The position numbers and the translations under genes were made by a program. Shown piece by piece: positions 24,205-33,831 of a DNA stretch of 39,743 bases (the first letter of the stretch is position 1; each line of letters starts with the position of its first letter). The stretch covers positions 1 through 39,743 of the forward strand of contig JACQYI010000025.1 in NCBI GenBank assembly GCA_016208305.1. Direction: 5' to 3'. The DNA is from Oscillatoriophycideae cyanobacterium NC_groundwater_1537_Pr4_S-0.65um_50_18. GTDB lineage: Bacteria > Cyanobacteriota > Cyanobacteriia > Elainellales > Elainellaceae. Below the pieces are notes generated by a model. It worked only from the letters and a program-made list of their open reading frames with translations, made no database searches and was not told the origin of the DNA.

Positions 24205-25224
24205 CTATCCGTATCTCAAGGCGTTGCCATGAGCAGTGAGCGACGGGAAGGCTTTTGTTTTGGCGATCGACGCAATCAATTGTTGCCAAGCCTCAGATTG
24301 GGTCAGGGCATAGGGATCAAAAGGAATGCCCTGTTCAGCAAAGTAGGTGGCAAAACTCGTCACCCAATCCAGCACCGTTTCGGTCAGAAGGTAGGGGGTA
24401 TAGTCAAGGGATTTGCGCAGATATTGTGCCATCTCCATCAGCCGATCGCTGCCATACAGCCGTCCGGCACTCCAGACCAAGGTGTGATAGCGACACTGGC
24501 GCTCCTGTCGGCGAATCTCAGCCGGGACATGGGGGAGAGCAAAAAACTTATCCAAAACGCGATCATTTTCCTGGGCTTGCAGCCAGGTGTTGCGCGAGTC
24601 ATTGCGGTCATGTTCTCGGTAGCAAACGGTAATTTGCGGCAGCCACAGGGTCTGGCAACCTGCCAAAGTCAATCGCAGCGCCAAGTCAATGTCGCAAGCT
24701 TGCTTAAAATCAGCATCCAGCCCACCAACGCGCTCTAGCCACGATCGCCGAAACATCATAGCGCTCAACAACACAGGTTTCCACCATACCCACTCATACA
24801 GATCAAGCTGAGGCGCTTTGTGCCAGGGTTCGACTTTACCCAAAGCAGCGCCTTCAGCATCGATTCGCTGCCAGCCGCTATGCACTATGCCAATTTCAGC
24901 CGCAGCATCTTCCAACTTTTCGACCTGCAACGCTAGCTTGTTTGGCAAAAAGCAATCATCTTGATCCAAAAAGGCAATTAACTCTCCTTGCGCCTGTTCA
25001 AGACCACGATTTCGAGCGACCGCCACACCCTGATTAGACTGATGATGGTATTGAATCTGATCGCGGTAGGGCTGCAAGACCTGTTGGGTCTGATCGGTAG
25101 AGCCATCATCGATCACAATGATTTCGTGATTGGCATAGGTCTGAGCCAAAACGCTGTCGATCGCCTGACCGATAAAGCGATCGCCATTATATGCCGGAAT
25201 AATCACACTCACCTTAGAAGACAT
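24205..25224 (-). CDS. family 2 (GT-A fold) glycosyltransferase
   Basis: A protein of 339 residues. The N-terminal nucleotide-sugar domain is clear: VSVIIPAYNGDRFIGQAIDSVLAQTY, then EIIVIDDGSTD and the metal-binding AFLDQDDCFLPNKL. An R-x-W segment (MFRRSWLERVGGLDADFKQACDIDLALRL) supplies the acceptor-side ED-like motif. No membrane helices are seen, so it is cytoplasmic or membrane-peripheral. It probably adds a sugar to an exopolysaccharide or glycolipid; the sugar cannot be inferred. It is on the same strand as dnaK but 116 bp upstream of it, and is not evidently linked to either neighbour. Confidence 0.9.
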   Translation of the reverse strand: MSSKVSVIIPAYNGDRFIGQAIDSVLAQTYANHEIIVIDDGSTDQTQQVLQPYRDQIQYHHQSNQGVAVARNRGLEQAQGELIAFLDQDDCFLPNKLALQVEKLEDAAAEIGIVHSGWQRIDAEGAALGKVEPWHKAPQLDLYEWVWWKPVLLSAMMFRRSWLERVGGLDADFKQACDIDLALRLTLAGCQTLWLPQITVCYREHDRNDSRNTWLQAQENDRVLDKFFALPHVPAEIRRQERQCRYHTLVWSAGRLYGSDRLMEMAQYLRKSLDYTPYLLTETVLDWVTSFATYFAEQGIPFDPYALTQSEAWQQLIASIAKTKAFPSLTAHGNALRYG

Positions 25225-25363
25225 GGGGCTTCACTCTTTTTGTAACCTTAATCTTTGGGTCAGCCTCAAACCGATTTTGTCTACTTTTTTGTTCTACCTC
25301 GATAACTTTAGCCATGACTCTGAGGACATTTTTGTGGGCGCGTCCATATGGAACTTTACATGT

Positions 25364-25392
25364 AAAAGGGAGGGTGGCAATGCCACCCTCCC
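25364..25392 (-). terminator. rho-independent terminator of the RlpA-like gene
   Basis: Stem GGGAGGGTGGC (25368-25378) with GCCACCCTCCC (25382-25392) and a 3-base loop. On the minus strand it is followed by TTTT (25367-25364). It lies 113 bp past the stop of the RlpA-like gene and 140 bp before the start of the glycosyltransferase, so it separates the two units. Confidence 0.85.
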
Positions 25393-25504
25393 AACTAGCC
25401 TCAACCAGGAAGTGTTGGCCAGTGATTCTGATTTACTAGTGATCTGATTTAAAGTTCTGACTTAAATTGAGATCGAAAAATCAGGATTAACGATCGCTGT
25501 GGCT

Positions 25505-26695
25505 CTACCGAGCAGCCGTAGCCGCGCCCAGAACTTCCAGACTGACAGGTGCAACGCCAGACTGAACGAGGCCAATAACCGAAGCAGCGCCTTGAGATAG
25601 GTCAATGACGCGATCGCCTGCGTAAGGACCGCGATCGTTGATCCGCACAATTACCGACATGCCGTTGTCCATGTTGGTGACTCGTACTTGAGTCCCAAAA
25701 GGTAAATCAGGATGGGCTGCGGTCAGGGCATTTTGATCAAAGATTTCACCGCTGGCGCTGTAGTTGCCATCAAAGCCAGGGCCGTACCAGGACGCCCAGC
25801 CTGAGATCTTGAACTGTACCGGACCGAGAGAGAGGGTAGATACCGTTTGAGGGCGACCCGGAATCTGCGTGATCGGGGGGGCATTCCCCATCTGCCGACG
25901 GATCAAATTGGTTGCCTGTAAGGCATCTTCCGAAGGGTTCTCGGTCGTGTTGGGCAAGATAGTGGCCGCATCCATCGCAACCAGCACATCATCCCCTACA
26001 TTGATGACATATTGCTGCTTTGGGTCATCCCAGGTAACGTTGATGCTGCTGGCATCGACGCTATTTTGGTGAAGCTGGTTGAGTCGGGCAGAGATCTCAG
26101 TAGCGCGCCACACTGGGTCGTTGGTGTTGACAGCAGCATGCACATTTCCAGCCACTCCAGAGGTCGATTGAGGGGCAACCGAATCATTCAGGGAACTATT
26201 TTGAATACTGGCGACCTTGACTTCAGCGCTTCTCTCTTGGGGCTTTGCAGCTTCTTCGTTTACAACAGCGCTAGCGACAGAGGGGGCATTTTCGCTACTT
26301 GCAGACTCAGAAGTCAAGAAAGTGAGAACCGGAATATTTCGTACATAGAGAGTCGCGGCTTGTCGTCCACCCAATTGATGGGGGTAGATGATTGCGATCG
26401 TTTCCTCAGGGCGAGCTAAATCCTGAGATTGATATTCTCCCACCTTAACCGCCTCGCCGGGCTGAGATTGAGATGAGGCAAGGCTGGCATCCGCTTCATG
26501 AGGTTGGGCTTCATGCGCTTCAGCCGTTGGGTGAATGGGGTTAGCCACTTCCTGACTAGAGGAGGTGGACTCTGCGGGAACATTTACCGCCAGACTTTCG
26601 TCTTGTGCGCCAGACTGATCCGCATAGCTTGGCAGACTCCCAAGTGTCGCTATCAGCAAGGCAGCAGTAAAACCGCTCAAAAATTTTTGATTCAT
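25505..26695 (-). CDS. RlpA-like protein with double-psi beta-barrel, septal/peptidoglycan type
   Basis: The C-terminal 100 residues are a complete RlpA domain: SGWASWYGPGFDGNYSASGE (the YGxxF..xxTA/SGE signature, catalytic-type Asp in INDRGPYAGDRVIDLSQGAA). RlpA proteins act on peptidoglycan glycan strands or bind the septum. A signal peptide starts at the ATG at 26695 (MNQKFLSGFTAALLIATLGS, then SYA); the frame is open further to 26809 but adds 38 residues that hide the signal. A middle region of about 250 residues is Ser/Ala/Glu-rich and probably disordered, with a small folded part (WDDPKQQYVINVGDDVLVAM). No SPOR domain is seen. A terminator follows at 25392. Confidence 0.85.
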   Translation of the reverse strand: MNQKFLSGFTAALLIATLGSLPSYADQSGAQDESLAVNVPAESTSSSQEVANPIHPTAEAHEAQPHEADASLASSQSQPGEAVKVGEYQSQDLARPEETIAIIYPHQLGGRQAATLYVRNIPVLTFLTSESASSENAPSVASAVVNEEAAKPQERSAEVKVASIQNSSLNDSVAPQSTSGVAGNVHAAVNTNDPVWRATEISARLNQLHQNSVDASSINVTWDDPKQQYVINVGDDVLVAMDAATILPNTTENPSEDALQATNLIRRQMGNAPPITQIPGRPQTVSTLSLGPVQFKISGWASWYGPGFDGNYSASGEIFDQNALTAAHPDLPFGTQVRVTNMDNGMSVIVRINDRGPYAGDRVIDLSQGAASVIGLVQSGVAPVSLEVLGAATAAR

Positions 26696-27071
26696 ACGTC
26701 CATCGTGAAAGGTATAGGGAGTAGCGAGACTGGAACACTCAAGAGAAATTCTTGGAGGTAATGCCCGAAAGTTATCTTTCAAAGCGATTGCCAAAGTGTC
26801 TGCACCCATCTCTAACTCGTACTCGTTACGTGTTCACTCCTGGTATTGAACTGCCACAGACTAGCATGAAGATTTTGTGATCGGGATCAGGGACAACTGA
26901 GAAACCGTCACAACTTCATACAGGCTTCACATTGGTGTTTTGGCTAAAAGCTATTTCCTGCAAGGGTTAGACCCGAATTTTGCTAATTTCAGCTTCATAA
27001 AAGCTTTATCTTAACTTCACACAATTCCCAGGTCTATCTTGTAGGGTTTTGCACAGGTTAATCCGGTTGGG
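26696..27071. other. 376-bp spacer upstream of the RlpA-like gene
   Basis: Holds the RlpA promoter on the minus strand and, to 26809, the possible 5' extension of that frame. CTTAACTTCACACAATT (27011-27027) and AACTTCATACAGGCTTCACA (26911-26930) are loose direct repeats of a TTCAyACA kind that could be regulator sites. No gene or RNA is recognised. Confidence 0.4.
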
Positions 27072-28412
27072 TCAAAGCAGCCGCAGTTGCTCAGATTTTT
27101 GTGGCTCGATCCCCGCTTGAGCGTCATCTGCGATCCCCTGATGGCGATAGAGGCGATCGCGCTCCTGAGCCACAGGTTCAGTAAAGTCTAAACTGGCCTC
27201 TAAGTCTTTGCTCAACAGCAATTGGGCAGTCTGCATCATCTCATCGGCAATATCAACCAAGTGCGGCTGATGCCCCAGATAAGTCTTGAGCGCTGCCAAA
27301 GGGTCAATGCTGCCAGTGCCTAACTCAGGCGATCGCGATCGCGCCATCTGGCTAATCAACTCAGCCTGAATGGTGTAGGTATGAGCTGCCTCAAGTGCTT
27401 GGTGTAAAATGCTGCTTTCGATCAACGGCATCTGATCGGATCGAATCTGATAGAGCAGCCGAACCACGACATCTTCGATATCGACAGCCTGAATGGCTTT
27501 TAGTAGAGCGGCTTGAGGGTCTTCAGCTTTAGAAATATCAATATTAATCGTGTGGAATTTACGGACAGGTAAAGGACAAAATTCGATCTGCGTATCCCCT
27601 TTTTCAACCTCCGCTAAAATAAAGCCCTTCTCTTCATCCTCTTCACTAAAATCGACTCTTTCGATGCTGCCGGGATAGACGATGTAAGGCTGTTCTGACA
27701 AAATCTGGTGGCGATGCACATGCCCCAGAGCCACATAGTCAAAACAGGGGCGCGCCAGTAGCGACATAGGCACATTGAAACCCTTGCCTACCGCCAGAAA
27801 TCGCTCTGCACCAAAGCGGGCAGTATCGGTCATCAGATGTGCCAGCAGCACTGTAGGTAAAGTAGGGTCAAGCCGCCGAATTTCACCCTCTAGCGCTACC
27901 CGCAGGCGATCGAGCAATAAATGATTAACTTCTGCTAAAGAAAATCCCTCCGTTTCGGGGCGAGTCAGCAGAGCCGATCGGGTTAGCCAAGGCAGCGTAA
28001 TAATCTGAATTGCGCCACTGCGCGTCTGGAGGCGATGGGTCTGGAGGCGATCGCCCACGACAAATCCTGGCACCCCTAATGTCCGATAAATGCACAAACT
28101 AGCGCCACCTAAACCCTGAGAATGCTGATCGTGATTGCCTACAAGCAGCACTGTCGGAATATCGGCATCCACCAAGCGGCGAAATTGACTAGCGAAGGCT
28201 TCTTGGACAATGGGCGGTGGGGTCGCATCAGGGAAGGCATCTCCGCCAAACAGCACCAGATCGACCGATTCGGCAATGGCGCGATCGATACAGCGGCCTA
28301 GGGTTTTGACAAAATCTTCCAGGCGAGTGTTGACTCCTGTTTCAGGGTTAATTCGCCCGTGGGAAAAGCCACTTCCCATATGGATGTCTGATAGGTGAAG
28401 AATTTTAACCAT
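27072..28412 (-). CDS. sbcD: SbcD/Mre11-type DNA repair exonuclease
   Basis: A protein of 446 residues. All calcineurin-like phosphoesterase motifs are present near the N-terminus: SDIHMG (8-13), FGGDAFPD (about 54-61), VGNHDQHSQG (about 96-105), LLAHLMTD (His) and ALGHVHRHQ. A capping domain follows (GSIERVDFSEEDEEKGF). This matches the metal-dependent nuclease subunit of the SbcCD complex, which opens hairpins and trims double-strand ends. The ATPase partner SbcC is not next to it. It is divergent from rseP, with a 164-bp gap. The C-terminal 100 residues are longer than in short SbcD forms. Confidence 0.88.
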   Translation of the reverse strand: MVKILHLSDIHMGSGFSHGRINPETGVNTRLEDFVKTLGRCIDRAIAESVDLVLFGGDAFPDATPPPIVQEAFASQFRRLVDADIPTVLLVGNHDQHSQGLGGASLCIYRTLGVPGFVVGDRLQTHRLQTRSGAIQIITLPWLTRSALLTRPETEGFSLAEVNHLLLDRLRVALEGEIRRLDPTLPTVLLAHLMTDTARFGAERFLAVGKGFNVPMSLLARPCFDYVALGHVHRHQILSEQPYIVYPGSIERVDFSEEDEEKGFILAEVEKGDTQIEFCPLPVRKFHTINIDISKAEDPQAALLKAIQAVDIEDVVVRLLYQIRSDQMPLIESSILHQALEAAHTYTIQAELISQMARSRSPELGTGSIDPLAALKTYLGHQPHLVDIADEMMQTAQLLLSKDLEASLDFTEPVAQERDRLYRHQGIADDAQAGIEPQKSEQLRLL

Positions 28413-28576
28413 AATCCTTATTATGCTTGGGTTTAAGACCTAGATTTGGCGTAATGCTTGCATTTGCAGGGATTAAGCGACCTGTTTGCTCCCAGCGACC
28501 CACCGACAAGCTCTAGAATGGTTAAGATGCTTAACAAAGCAATCAACAAACCAACTCAAGCAAGGCTTCAGGGTTT

Positions 28577-29671
28577 ATGTCAGTTTTAGCGGCGATCGCG
28601 GTTCTTGCACTATTAATTGTGGTACATGAGTCAGGACATTTTCTGGCCGCTCGGCTTCAGGGCATTCATGTCAACCGTTTTTCCATCGGATTTGGCCCTG
28701 TTCTTTGGAAATACCAAGGTGCAGAAACTGAATATGCGATTCGCGCCATTCCTCTAGGCGGCTTTGTCGGGTTTCCCGATGAAGATCCTGAGAGCACTAT
28801 TCCCCCTAATGATCCTGACCTCCTACGCAATCGCCCCATTCTCGATCGCGCCATTGTGATCAGTGCGGGTGTGATAGCTAACCTCATCTTTGCCTATTTT
28901 GTGTTTGTGGCTCAGTTCACCGGAGTGGGGATTCCGGAAAAGTTTGATTACCAGCCCGGTGTCTTTGTGCCAGAAGTGATTTCGCAAGACTCACCTGCCG
29001 CCCTAGCAGGCGTTAAATCAGGAGACATTATTCTGGCTGTGGATGGACAAGACTTAGGCGCATCCGATGCAGCCCTGAAATCCCTGATGGATACGATTCG
29101 CACAAAGCCCGATCAGGCAGTGGCGCTGAAAGTGCAGCGGGGCGATCGTCAAATCGACCTGAATGTCACCCCTAAAGCCGGAGAAGATGGTGTAGCGCGG
29201 ATTGGTGTACAGCTTGCCCCCAACGGCAGCATTACTGGATACCGTCGTCCTAAGGGCGTGCTTGAGGTGCTGAGCCTCGCAGCCGACCAGTTTCAAAACA
29301 CCGTCCTCCGCGTAGTGCAGGGGTTTGTCCTGCTATTTACAAATTTCTCTGCCGTTGCTAGTCAAGTGGCTGGCCCCGTTAAAATCGTCGAGCAAGGGGC
29401 AGGACTGGCGGCCAACAATGCCAGCAGCCTATTTCCTTTCGCAGCCATTATCAGCATTAACCTTGCCATCATCAACATTCTGCCGCTGCCTGCCTTAGAC
29501 GGAGGTCAGCTTGTTTTTCTGCTGATTGAAGGACTGCGGGGCAAGCCCCTCCCCAGCCGCCTGCAAGAGAACGTCATGCAAACGGGACTCGTGCTGCTGC
29601 TAGGGCTAGGCGTTTTCCTAATTGTGCGGGACACCACACAGCTCGAAGTTTTCCAACGGCTCTTTCAGTGA
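28577..29671 (+). CDS. rseP: site-2 intramembrane metalloprotease RseP
   Basis: A protein of 364 residues. The first membrane helix holds VVHESGHFLAAR with the zinc motif HESGH (17-21). A middle PDZ domain (VISQDSPAALAGVKSGDIIL at about 136-155, VDGQDLG) is followed by the second zinc site LPLPALDGGQL (about 306-316) in the last part, with about four helices in all. It cleaves membrane anchors of anti-sigma factors or signal peptides in the membrane. The stop overlaps the start of nth by 4 bp, so the two are translationally linked. Confidence 0.94.
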   Translation: MSVLAAIAVLALLIVVHESGHFLAARLQGIHVNRFSIGFGPVLWKYQGAETEYAIRAIPLGGFVGFPDEDPESTIPPNDPDLLRNRPILDRAIVISAGVIANLIFAYFVFVAQFTGVGIPEKFDYQPGVFVPEVISQDSPAALAGVKSGDIILAVDGQDLGASDAALKSLMDTIRTKPDQAVALKVQRGDRQIDLNVTPKAGEDGVARIGVQLAPNGSITGYRRPKGVLEVLSLAADQFQNTVLRVVQGFVLLFTNFSAVASQVAGPVKIVEQGAGLAANNASSLFPFAAIISINLAIINILPLPALDGGQLVFLLIEGLRGKPLPSRLQENVMQTGLVLLLGLGVFLIVRDTTQLEVFQRLFQ

Positions 29672-30432
29672 CGCTGCCAATGACGCCACCGCGCAAACGC
29701 CTGACTAAAAAACAGCGGGCGCTAGAGATCTTGGCTCGCCTGAAACAGATGTATCCAGATGCCGTCTGCTCATTGGACTATGAGACTCCGGTTCAGCTTT
29801 TGGTGGCCACTATTTTGTCGGCTCAATGTACAGATGAGCGCGTCAACAAAGTCACTCCTGAGCTGTTTCGCCGTTTTCCCGATGCGGCGGCATTGGCTAA
29901 CGCTGATTTAGAGGACATTATCGAGCGGGTAAGATCAACGGGCTTCTATCGCAATAAAGCCAAAAACATTCAGGGGGCCTGCCGTCTGATCATGACCGAG
30001 TTTGGCGGACAGGTGCCCCAGACAATGGAAGAACTGCTAAAGCTGCCGGGAGTGGCGCGCAAAACGGCCAACGTCGTTCTAGCTCACGCCTTTGGGATTA
30101 ATGCAGGTGTCACCGTTGATACTCACGTCAAACGCTTGACGCATCGACTGGGCTTAACGCAAGAGGAAGATCCCGTTAAGATCGAGCGCGATCTGATGAA
30201 GCTGTTGCCCCAGCCGGATTGGGAAAATTGGTCGATTCGGCTGATCTATCACGGTCGAGCGGTGTGCAATGCGCGACGTCCTCTGTGCGATCGCTGCCTG
30301 TTTACCGACCTCTGTCCTTCAGTCGATCGCTCACTCCTGCCTGTTGTCTCGACTTCTCTACCGATCGCCTCTGCTATGACGCTAGAAGACAATTTTCGGG
30401 TCAGCGAAACGTTGAGCCTCCCTCCCAAATAA
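29668..30432 (+). CDS. nth: endonuclease III, DNA glycosylase/AP lyase
   Basis: A protein of 254 residues. The helix-hairpin-helix LPGVARKTANVV carries catalytic Lys132, Asp151 lies in VTVDTHVKR, and the 4Fe-4S ligands are Cys200, Cys207, Cys210 and Cys216 (C-x6-C-x2-C-x5-C). It removes oxidised pyrimidines and cuts at the resulting abasic sites. The GTG at 29668 overlaps the rseP stop (GTGA), and an ATG at 29680 is an alternative start. The last 30 residues (SLLPVVSTSLPIASAMTLE) extend past the usual family end and look unstructured. Confidence 0.94.
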   Translation: MTLPMTPPRKRLTKKQRALEILARLKQMYPDAVCSLDYETPVQLLVATILSAQCTDERVNKVTPELFRRFPDAAALANADLEDIIERVRSTGFYRNKAKNIQGACRLIMTEFGGQVPQTMEELLKLPGVARKTANVVLAHAFGINAGVTVDTHVKRLTHRLGLTQEEDPVKIERDLMKLLPQPDWENWSIRLIYHGRAVCNARRPLCDRCLFTDLCPSVDRSLLPVVSTSLPIASAMTLEDNFRVSETLSLPPK

Positions 30433-30541
30433 GGCGTAGTGGATACGGAGGCTTGCGTCTGGCAGAATTTTCTCCCCCGACTCTGCCAAAGATCGCATAC
30501 AATGAGAAACGCTATTCTAATTAGGGTAATAAAATCTTTTC

Positions 30542-30844
30542 ATGGCTAAGAAAAGCATGATTGCGCGCGAGAAAAAGCGCCAAGAGACAGTGGAAAAGTA
30601 TGCTGAAAAGCGCAACGCTTTGCAAGAGCAGTTTAACAGCGCTGCCTCTCAGCAAGAACGGCTGGCTATCCACCGTCAAATTCAACAGCTCCCCCGCAAT
30701 AGTGCGCGAGTTCGGTTGCACAATCGCTGCTGGTTAACGGGTCGTCCTAGAGGCTACTACCGAGATTTTGGTCTTTCTCGCCACGTCTTGCGAGAAATGG
30801 CTCACCAAGGTTTGTTGCCAGGCGTTGTTAAGTCGAGCTGGTAG
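30542..30844 (+). CDS. rpsN: 30S ribosomal protein S14
   Basis: A protein of 100 residues matching bacterial and chloroplast S14 throughout: [13 protein letters not shown] at the start, [20 protein letters not shown] in the middle and [22 protein letters not shown] at the end. It is the long form without the four zinc Cys. It stands alone, outside the ribosomal operon, as is usual in cyanobacteria, and follows nth after 109 bp. A HIP1-based hairpin with a TTTT tail follows at 30937. Confidence 0.97.
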   Translation: MAKKSMIAREKKRQETVEKYAEKRNALQEQFNSAASQQERLAIHRQIQQLPRNSARVRLHNRCWLTGRPRGYYRDFGLSRHVLREMAHQGLLPGVVKSSW

Positions 30845-31154
30845 GCAAGCCAAGCTGGTAAGCTGCGCTAGGGTTTCGGGTCATTCGATCTTTGCTGAAA
30901 AAAGTGTAGGCAACTATTGGAAAAATATCGGTGAGGGCGATCGTATCTCTACAAAGGTGCGATCGCTTTTGAATGGCCGAATGAGTGATCGGATGGAGCC
31001 TGTTTTTGATGTAGTGCAATGACTTTGTAGAGATGGGGTCTTGGGGTGATGAGATGGCGGAATGATGGGATGGCAGGGTGATAGGGATGGCGGGATGCGA
31101 TCAGGCCATTGATGCTTTGCTGGTCACTTCTACACCTCTGTCACTCTGAGGAGC
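30845..31154. other. 310-bp spacer after rpsN
   Basis: It includes the hairpin at 30937-30970 and, at about 31040-31100, a run of imperfect short repeats of the GATGGCGGGATG/GATGGGATGGC kind, similar to the short tandem repeats common in cyanobacterial spacers. No gene is seen. Confidence 0.5.
30937..30970 (+). terminator. HIP1-arm hairpin with TTTT, possible rpsN terminator
   Basis: GCGATCG (30937-30943) pairs with CGATCGC (30960-30966), with a 16-base loop and TTTT directly after (30967-30970). It is 92 bp past the rpsN stop. HIP1 sites are common, so the pairing may be chance. Confidence 0.35.
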
Positions 31155-31628
31155 ATGGACTATAGGACTATATATAGTCTCAATATAGTCTCAGCTATGA
31201 CTCGTATGACATTTGTGACTCTAGCTATAAAACCTTTTTGGGAGGTTCGGTTGCAGTTTATTCAGCATCCCCTTGAACAGGGACAAGTTTTTCAAAGCCT
31301 CGGTGGGCATTTTACTTACCGAGTCGTCGGGCCTTGCTGTCGCCTGTTTGACCGAGAGGAATTGCCCTGGCCCTGCTGCCGGATTCAATGGCGGAGTAAA
31401 GAACCGAGCTGGCGGCGGGTAGGCAAACGATTTGTACTTGATCTCGCTACAAAAAATAGCCCTTCTTATTCTGTAGAAGTCCTGGGTCAGGAGTCTTCAG
31501 GCCGCGCCTTTGTCGTCACGCTTTATGCCGTGAAACTACCGCAGCCGCTTAAGGAATGGTGGTACAGCCAACGACCTCATCAGGCCACTGATTTGCCGCC
31601 GATTCGGGCTTCTGCATCTGTGGTTTAG
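31155..31628 (+). CDS. small protein of unknown function
   Basis: An open frame of 157 codons on the plus strand. Starts at 31155, 31197 or 31206 are possible: the first has GAGGAG only 1 bp ahead, while the others are preceded by a 14-bp palindrome and would make it part of the leader. The product is basic with several Trp and paired Cys (VVGPCCRLFDREELPWPCCR), no membrane helix and no signal peptide, and it ends LKEWWYSQRPHQ. I do not recognise a family. The composition looks protein-like, and no competing gene occupies the stretch. It may be a cyanobacteria-specific small protein. Confidence 0.55.
   Translation: MDYRTIYSLNIVSAMTRMTFVTLAIKPFWEVRLQFIQHPLEQGQVFQSLGGHFTYRVVGPCCRLFDREELPWPCCRIQWRSKEPSWRRVGKRFVLDLATKNSPSYSVEVLGQESSGRAFVVTLYAVKLPQPLKEWWYSQRPHQATDLPPIRASASVV
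31166..31179. promoter_or_regulatory. 14-bp perfect palindrome upstream of the unknown gene
   Basis: GACTATATATAGTC is its own reverse complement. GACTATAG (31158-31165) lies just before it and ATATAGTC (31183-31190) just after, so the half-site GACTATA is repeated in dyads. It could be an operator or a leader hairpin if translation starts at 31197 or 31206. Confidence 0.45.
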
Positions 31629-31974
31629 GAGCTTCGCAGAAATAACAGGAAGAACTTTTTTGAGAGAACAGCAGGGTCGCCTGCTCACAAAATATTTCTA
31701 AAAGTTAAGTTATTCGCGATCGAGAGCAAAGTTCTATGTTGATTTTGTAGGCAGACCAATGGTCTGGAAAATTAGCGTAAGGGAATGCTAGAGAATGACA
31801 ATAACGATCGAGAATCAGCAACTGACCCAATTCAGGAAATCGTCTCGATATGCTGTTTAATTTTCTGAAAGGGCGATGTGCTTTTTCAAACCCTATAAAC
31901 AGCCGATTTAAGGCACTCCCATAAGGTCGATCGCTGGAACGCTGCGTTTTGGTTGGCAATGAGGCTGCTTAGCG
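31629..31974. other. 346-bp spacer before the histidine kinase
   Basis: Probably the kinase promoter region. AGACCAATGGTCT (31752-31764) is a short dyad. A minus-strand open frame (31705-31959, 84 codons) lacks recognisable features or a good ribosome site and I do not accept it as a gene. Confidence 0.4.
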
Positions 31975-33831
31975 ATGAGGTTGCGTCAAAAAGCCCTACT
32001 AATCGTCGGGACAACGCTAGCAGGGCTAAACCTAGCGCTGTATGCGATCGCTTCCCATATTTTTGTGGGCAGCTTTCAGGAAGTAGAACAAGAAAAAACC
32101 CGTGAAACGGTTCGAAATTTGGTGGATACGATCGACCAAATCAATCGTCAGTTTAGCGATCGCTTTGCCGATTGGTCAGCCTGGGATGACTCCTATGCTT
32201 TTATGGCAGGAGAAGACCCAGAATTTGAGAAAGTTAATCTCAATGCCGAGTCTTTAGCCAATATTCGAGTCAATTTGATTCTGTTTATAGACTTGTCTGG
32301 GCGTGTGGTTTACGGTACAGGTTTTGATCTGGACACAAAACGCTTTACACCCGTTCCGCCAGCCCTGCAACAACACATTAAGCCAGGGAGTGCGCTTTTG
32401 CAGCACAGCAGTCCTGACGACAGTCACTATGGCATTATCACGCTTCCGGCAGCATCGATGATGGTGGCAGCTCGTCCGATCGTCAACAGCAATGGCAAAG
32501 GCGCAATCCGAGGAACCCTGATTTTGGGGCGCTACTTCAATCAGCAAGAGGTGAATAGCTTTCCAGAAATACAGCGGTTTTCCATTACCGTCTTGCCGCT
32601 AAATGCGGCTCCGCTACCCGCAGATTTTCAGGCCATGCGATCGCAGCTTTCTTCTCAGCAGCCTGTTGCTATTCTCCCGCTGAGTGAAAAAGCGATCGCT
32701 GGGTACACAATAATGCCAGATATTCAGGGCAAGCCAGCCTTGATGTTGCGCATCAATTCTCCTAGAACAATCTACCAGCAGGGGCAAGCCGCAGTTCGCT
32801 ACCTATCCTGGTCAATTTTGGCGGCAGATATCGGCTTTACCATTATCACGGTGATTTGGCTCGAAAGGCTAGTGCTGTCGCGGTTGACTCAACTGAGCAG
32901 AGAGGTCGGTCAAGTTGATATTCAACAAGGGCTATCTGCCAGGGTGTCAGCCACTGGACGAGATGAGCTAGCAGGTCTAGGGGCTGCCATCAACCAGATG
33001 CTGCAAAAGCTAGAAGCCTATGAGCGCGATCGCGAAAAAGATGCCTGCTCTCTTCAACGTGCCAAAGAAGCCGCAGAAGCCGCCAATAAATCTAAAAGTC
33101 AGTTTTTGGCGAACATGAGTCACGAGCTACGCACGCCCCTCAACGCCATCATTGGCTACAGCGAAATGCTTCTAGAAGAAGCGAATGATACAGGCAAATC
33201 AGAGCTAGCCGAAGATCTTTGTCGTATTCACGGCTCAGGGCGGCATTTATTGGGGTTGATTAACGATATTCTCGATCTCTCAAAAATTGAAGCCGATCGC
33301 ATGACCTTCAATCCAGAAACTTTTGATATTTACGTGCTGATTCAGGAAATCACGACGACGATCCGCCCACTGGTTCAAAAAAATGACAACCTCTTGAAAG
33401 TTGAGTGTTCATCAGAGCTGGGCACGATGCACAGCGATGTGATCAAAGTTCGTCAGTGCCTGCTCAATCTGCTCAGTAATGCCTGTAAATTTACTCACCA
33501 GGGAACTATCACAATTACGGTAAACCGGAGCACTCAAGCAGAAAAAGAGCTGATCACCTTTCGAGTATCTGACACAGGCATTGGCATGACTCAAGAACAC
33601 CTTGAAAAACTGTTCAAGCCTTTTACTCAAGCCGATGCGTCTACAACACGTAAATATGGAGGCACAGGGCTAGGTCTGGCAATTACGCGCAAGCTCTGCG
33701 AACGCATGGGAGGCATTGTGACGGTTGACAGCACGATCGACCAAGGCTCAACTTTTACCATCTATTTGCCTAGTACGCTGCCTGAACCCAACGGAACGCT
33801 CATGGAAGCGCAATTGCCTACCAAAGCCTAA
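31975..33831 (+). CDS. CHASE4-HAMP sensor histidine kinase
   Basis: A protein of 618 residues. An N-terminal helix ([20 protein letters not shown]) is followed by an extracytoplasmic CHASE4-type sensor ([20 protein letters not shown] at about 60-79), a second helix ([20 protein letters not shown], about 279-298), a HAMP linker and a coiled coil ([20 protein letters not shown]). The H-box [20 protein letters not shown] has phospho-acceptor His383. The ATPase boxes N (LLSNACKF), G1 (DTGIGM) and G2 (GTGLGLAI) are complete. It has no receiver domain and no response regulator next to it, so its partner is unknown. Confidence 0.92.
   Translation: MRLRQKALLIVGTTLAGLNLALYAIASHIFVGSFQEVEQEKTRETVRNLVDTIDQINRQFSDRFADWSAWDDSYAFMAGEDPEFEKVNLNAESLANIRVNLILFIDLSGRVVYGTGFDLDTKRFTPVPPALQQHIKPGSALLQHSSPDDSHYGIITLPAASMMVAARPIVNSNGKGAIRGTLILGRYFNQQEVNSFPEIQRFSITVLPLNAAPLPADFQAMRSQLSSQQPVAILPLSEKAIAGYTIMPDIQGKPALMLRINSPRTIYQQGQAAVRYLSWSILAADIGFTIITVIWLERLVLSRLTQLSREVGQVDIQQGLSARVSATGRDELAGLGAAINQMLQKLEAYERDREKDACSLQRAKEAAEAANKSKSQFLANMSHELRTPLNAIIGYSEMLLEEANDTGKSELAEDLCRIHGSGRHLLGLINDILDLSKIEADRMTFNPETFDIYVLIQEITTTIRPLVQKNDNLLKVECSSELGTMHSDVIKVRQCLLNLLSNACKFTHQGTITITVNRSTQAEKELITFRVSDTGIGMTQEHLEKLFKPFTQADASTTRKYGGTGLGLAITRKLCERMGGIVTVDSTIDQGSTFTIYLPSTLPEPNGTLMEAQLPTKA

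Noticed and set aside
31705-31959. 84-codon minus-strand frame before the histidine kinase
   Set aside because: No ribosome site, family motif or membrane/secretion feature; it occupies the likely kinase promoter.
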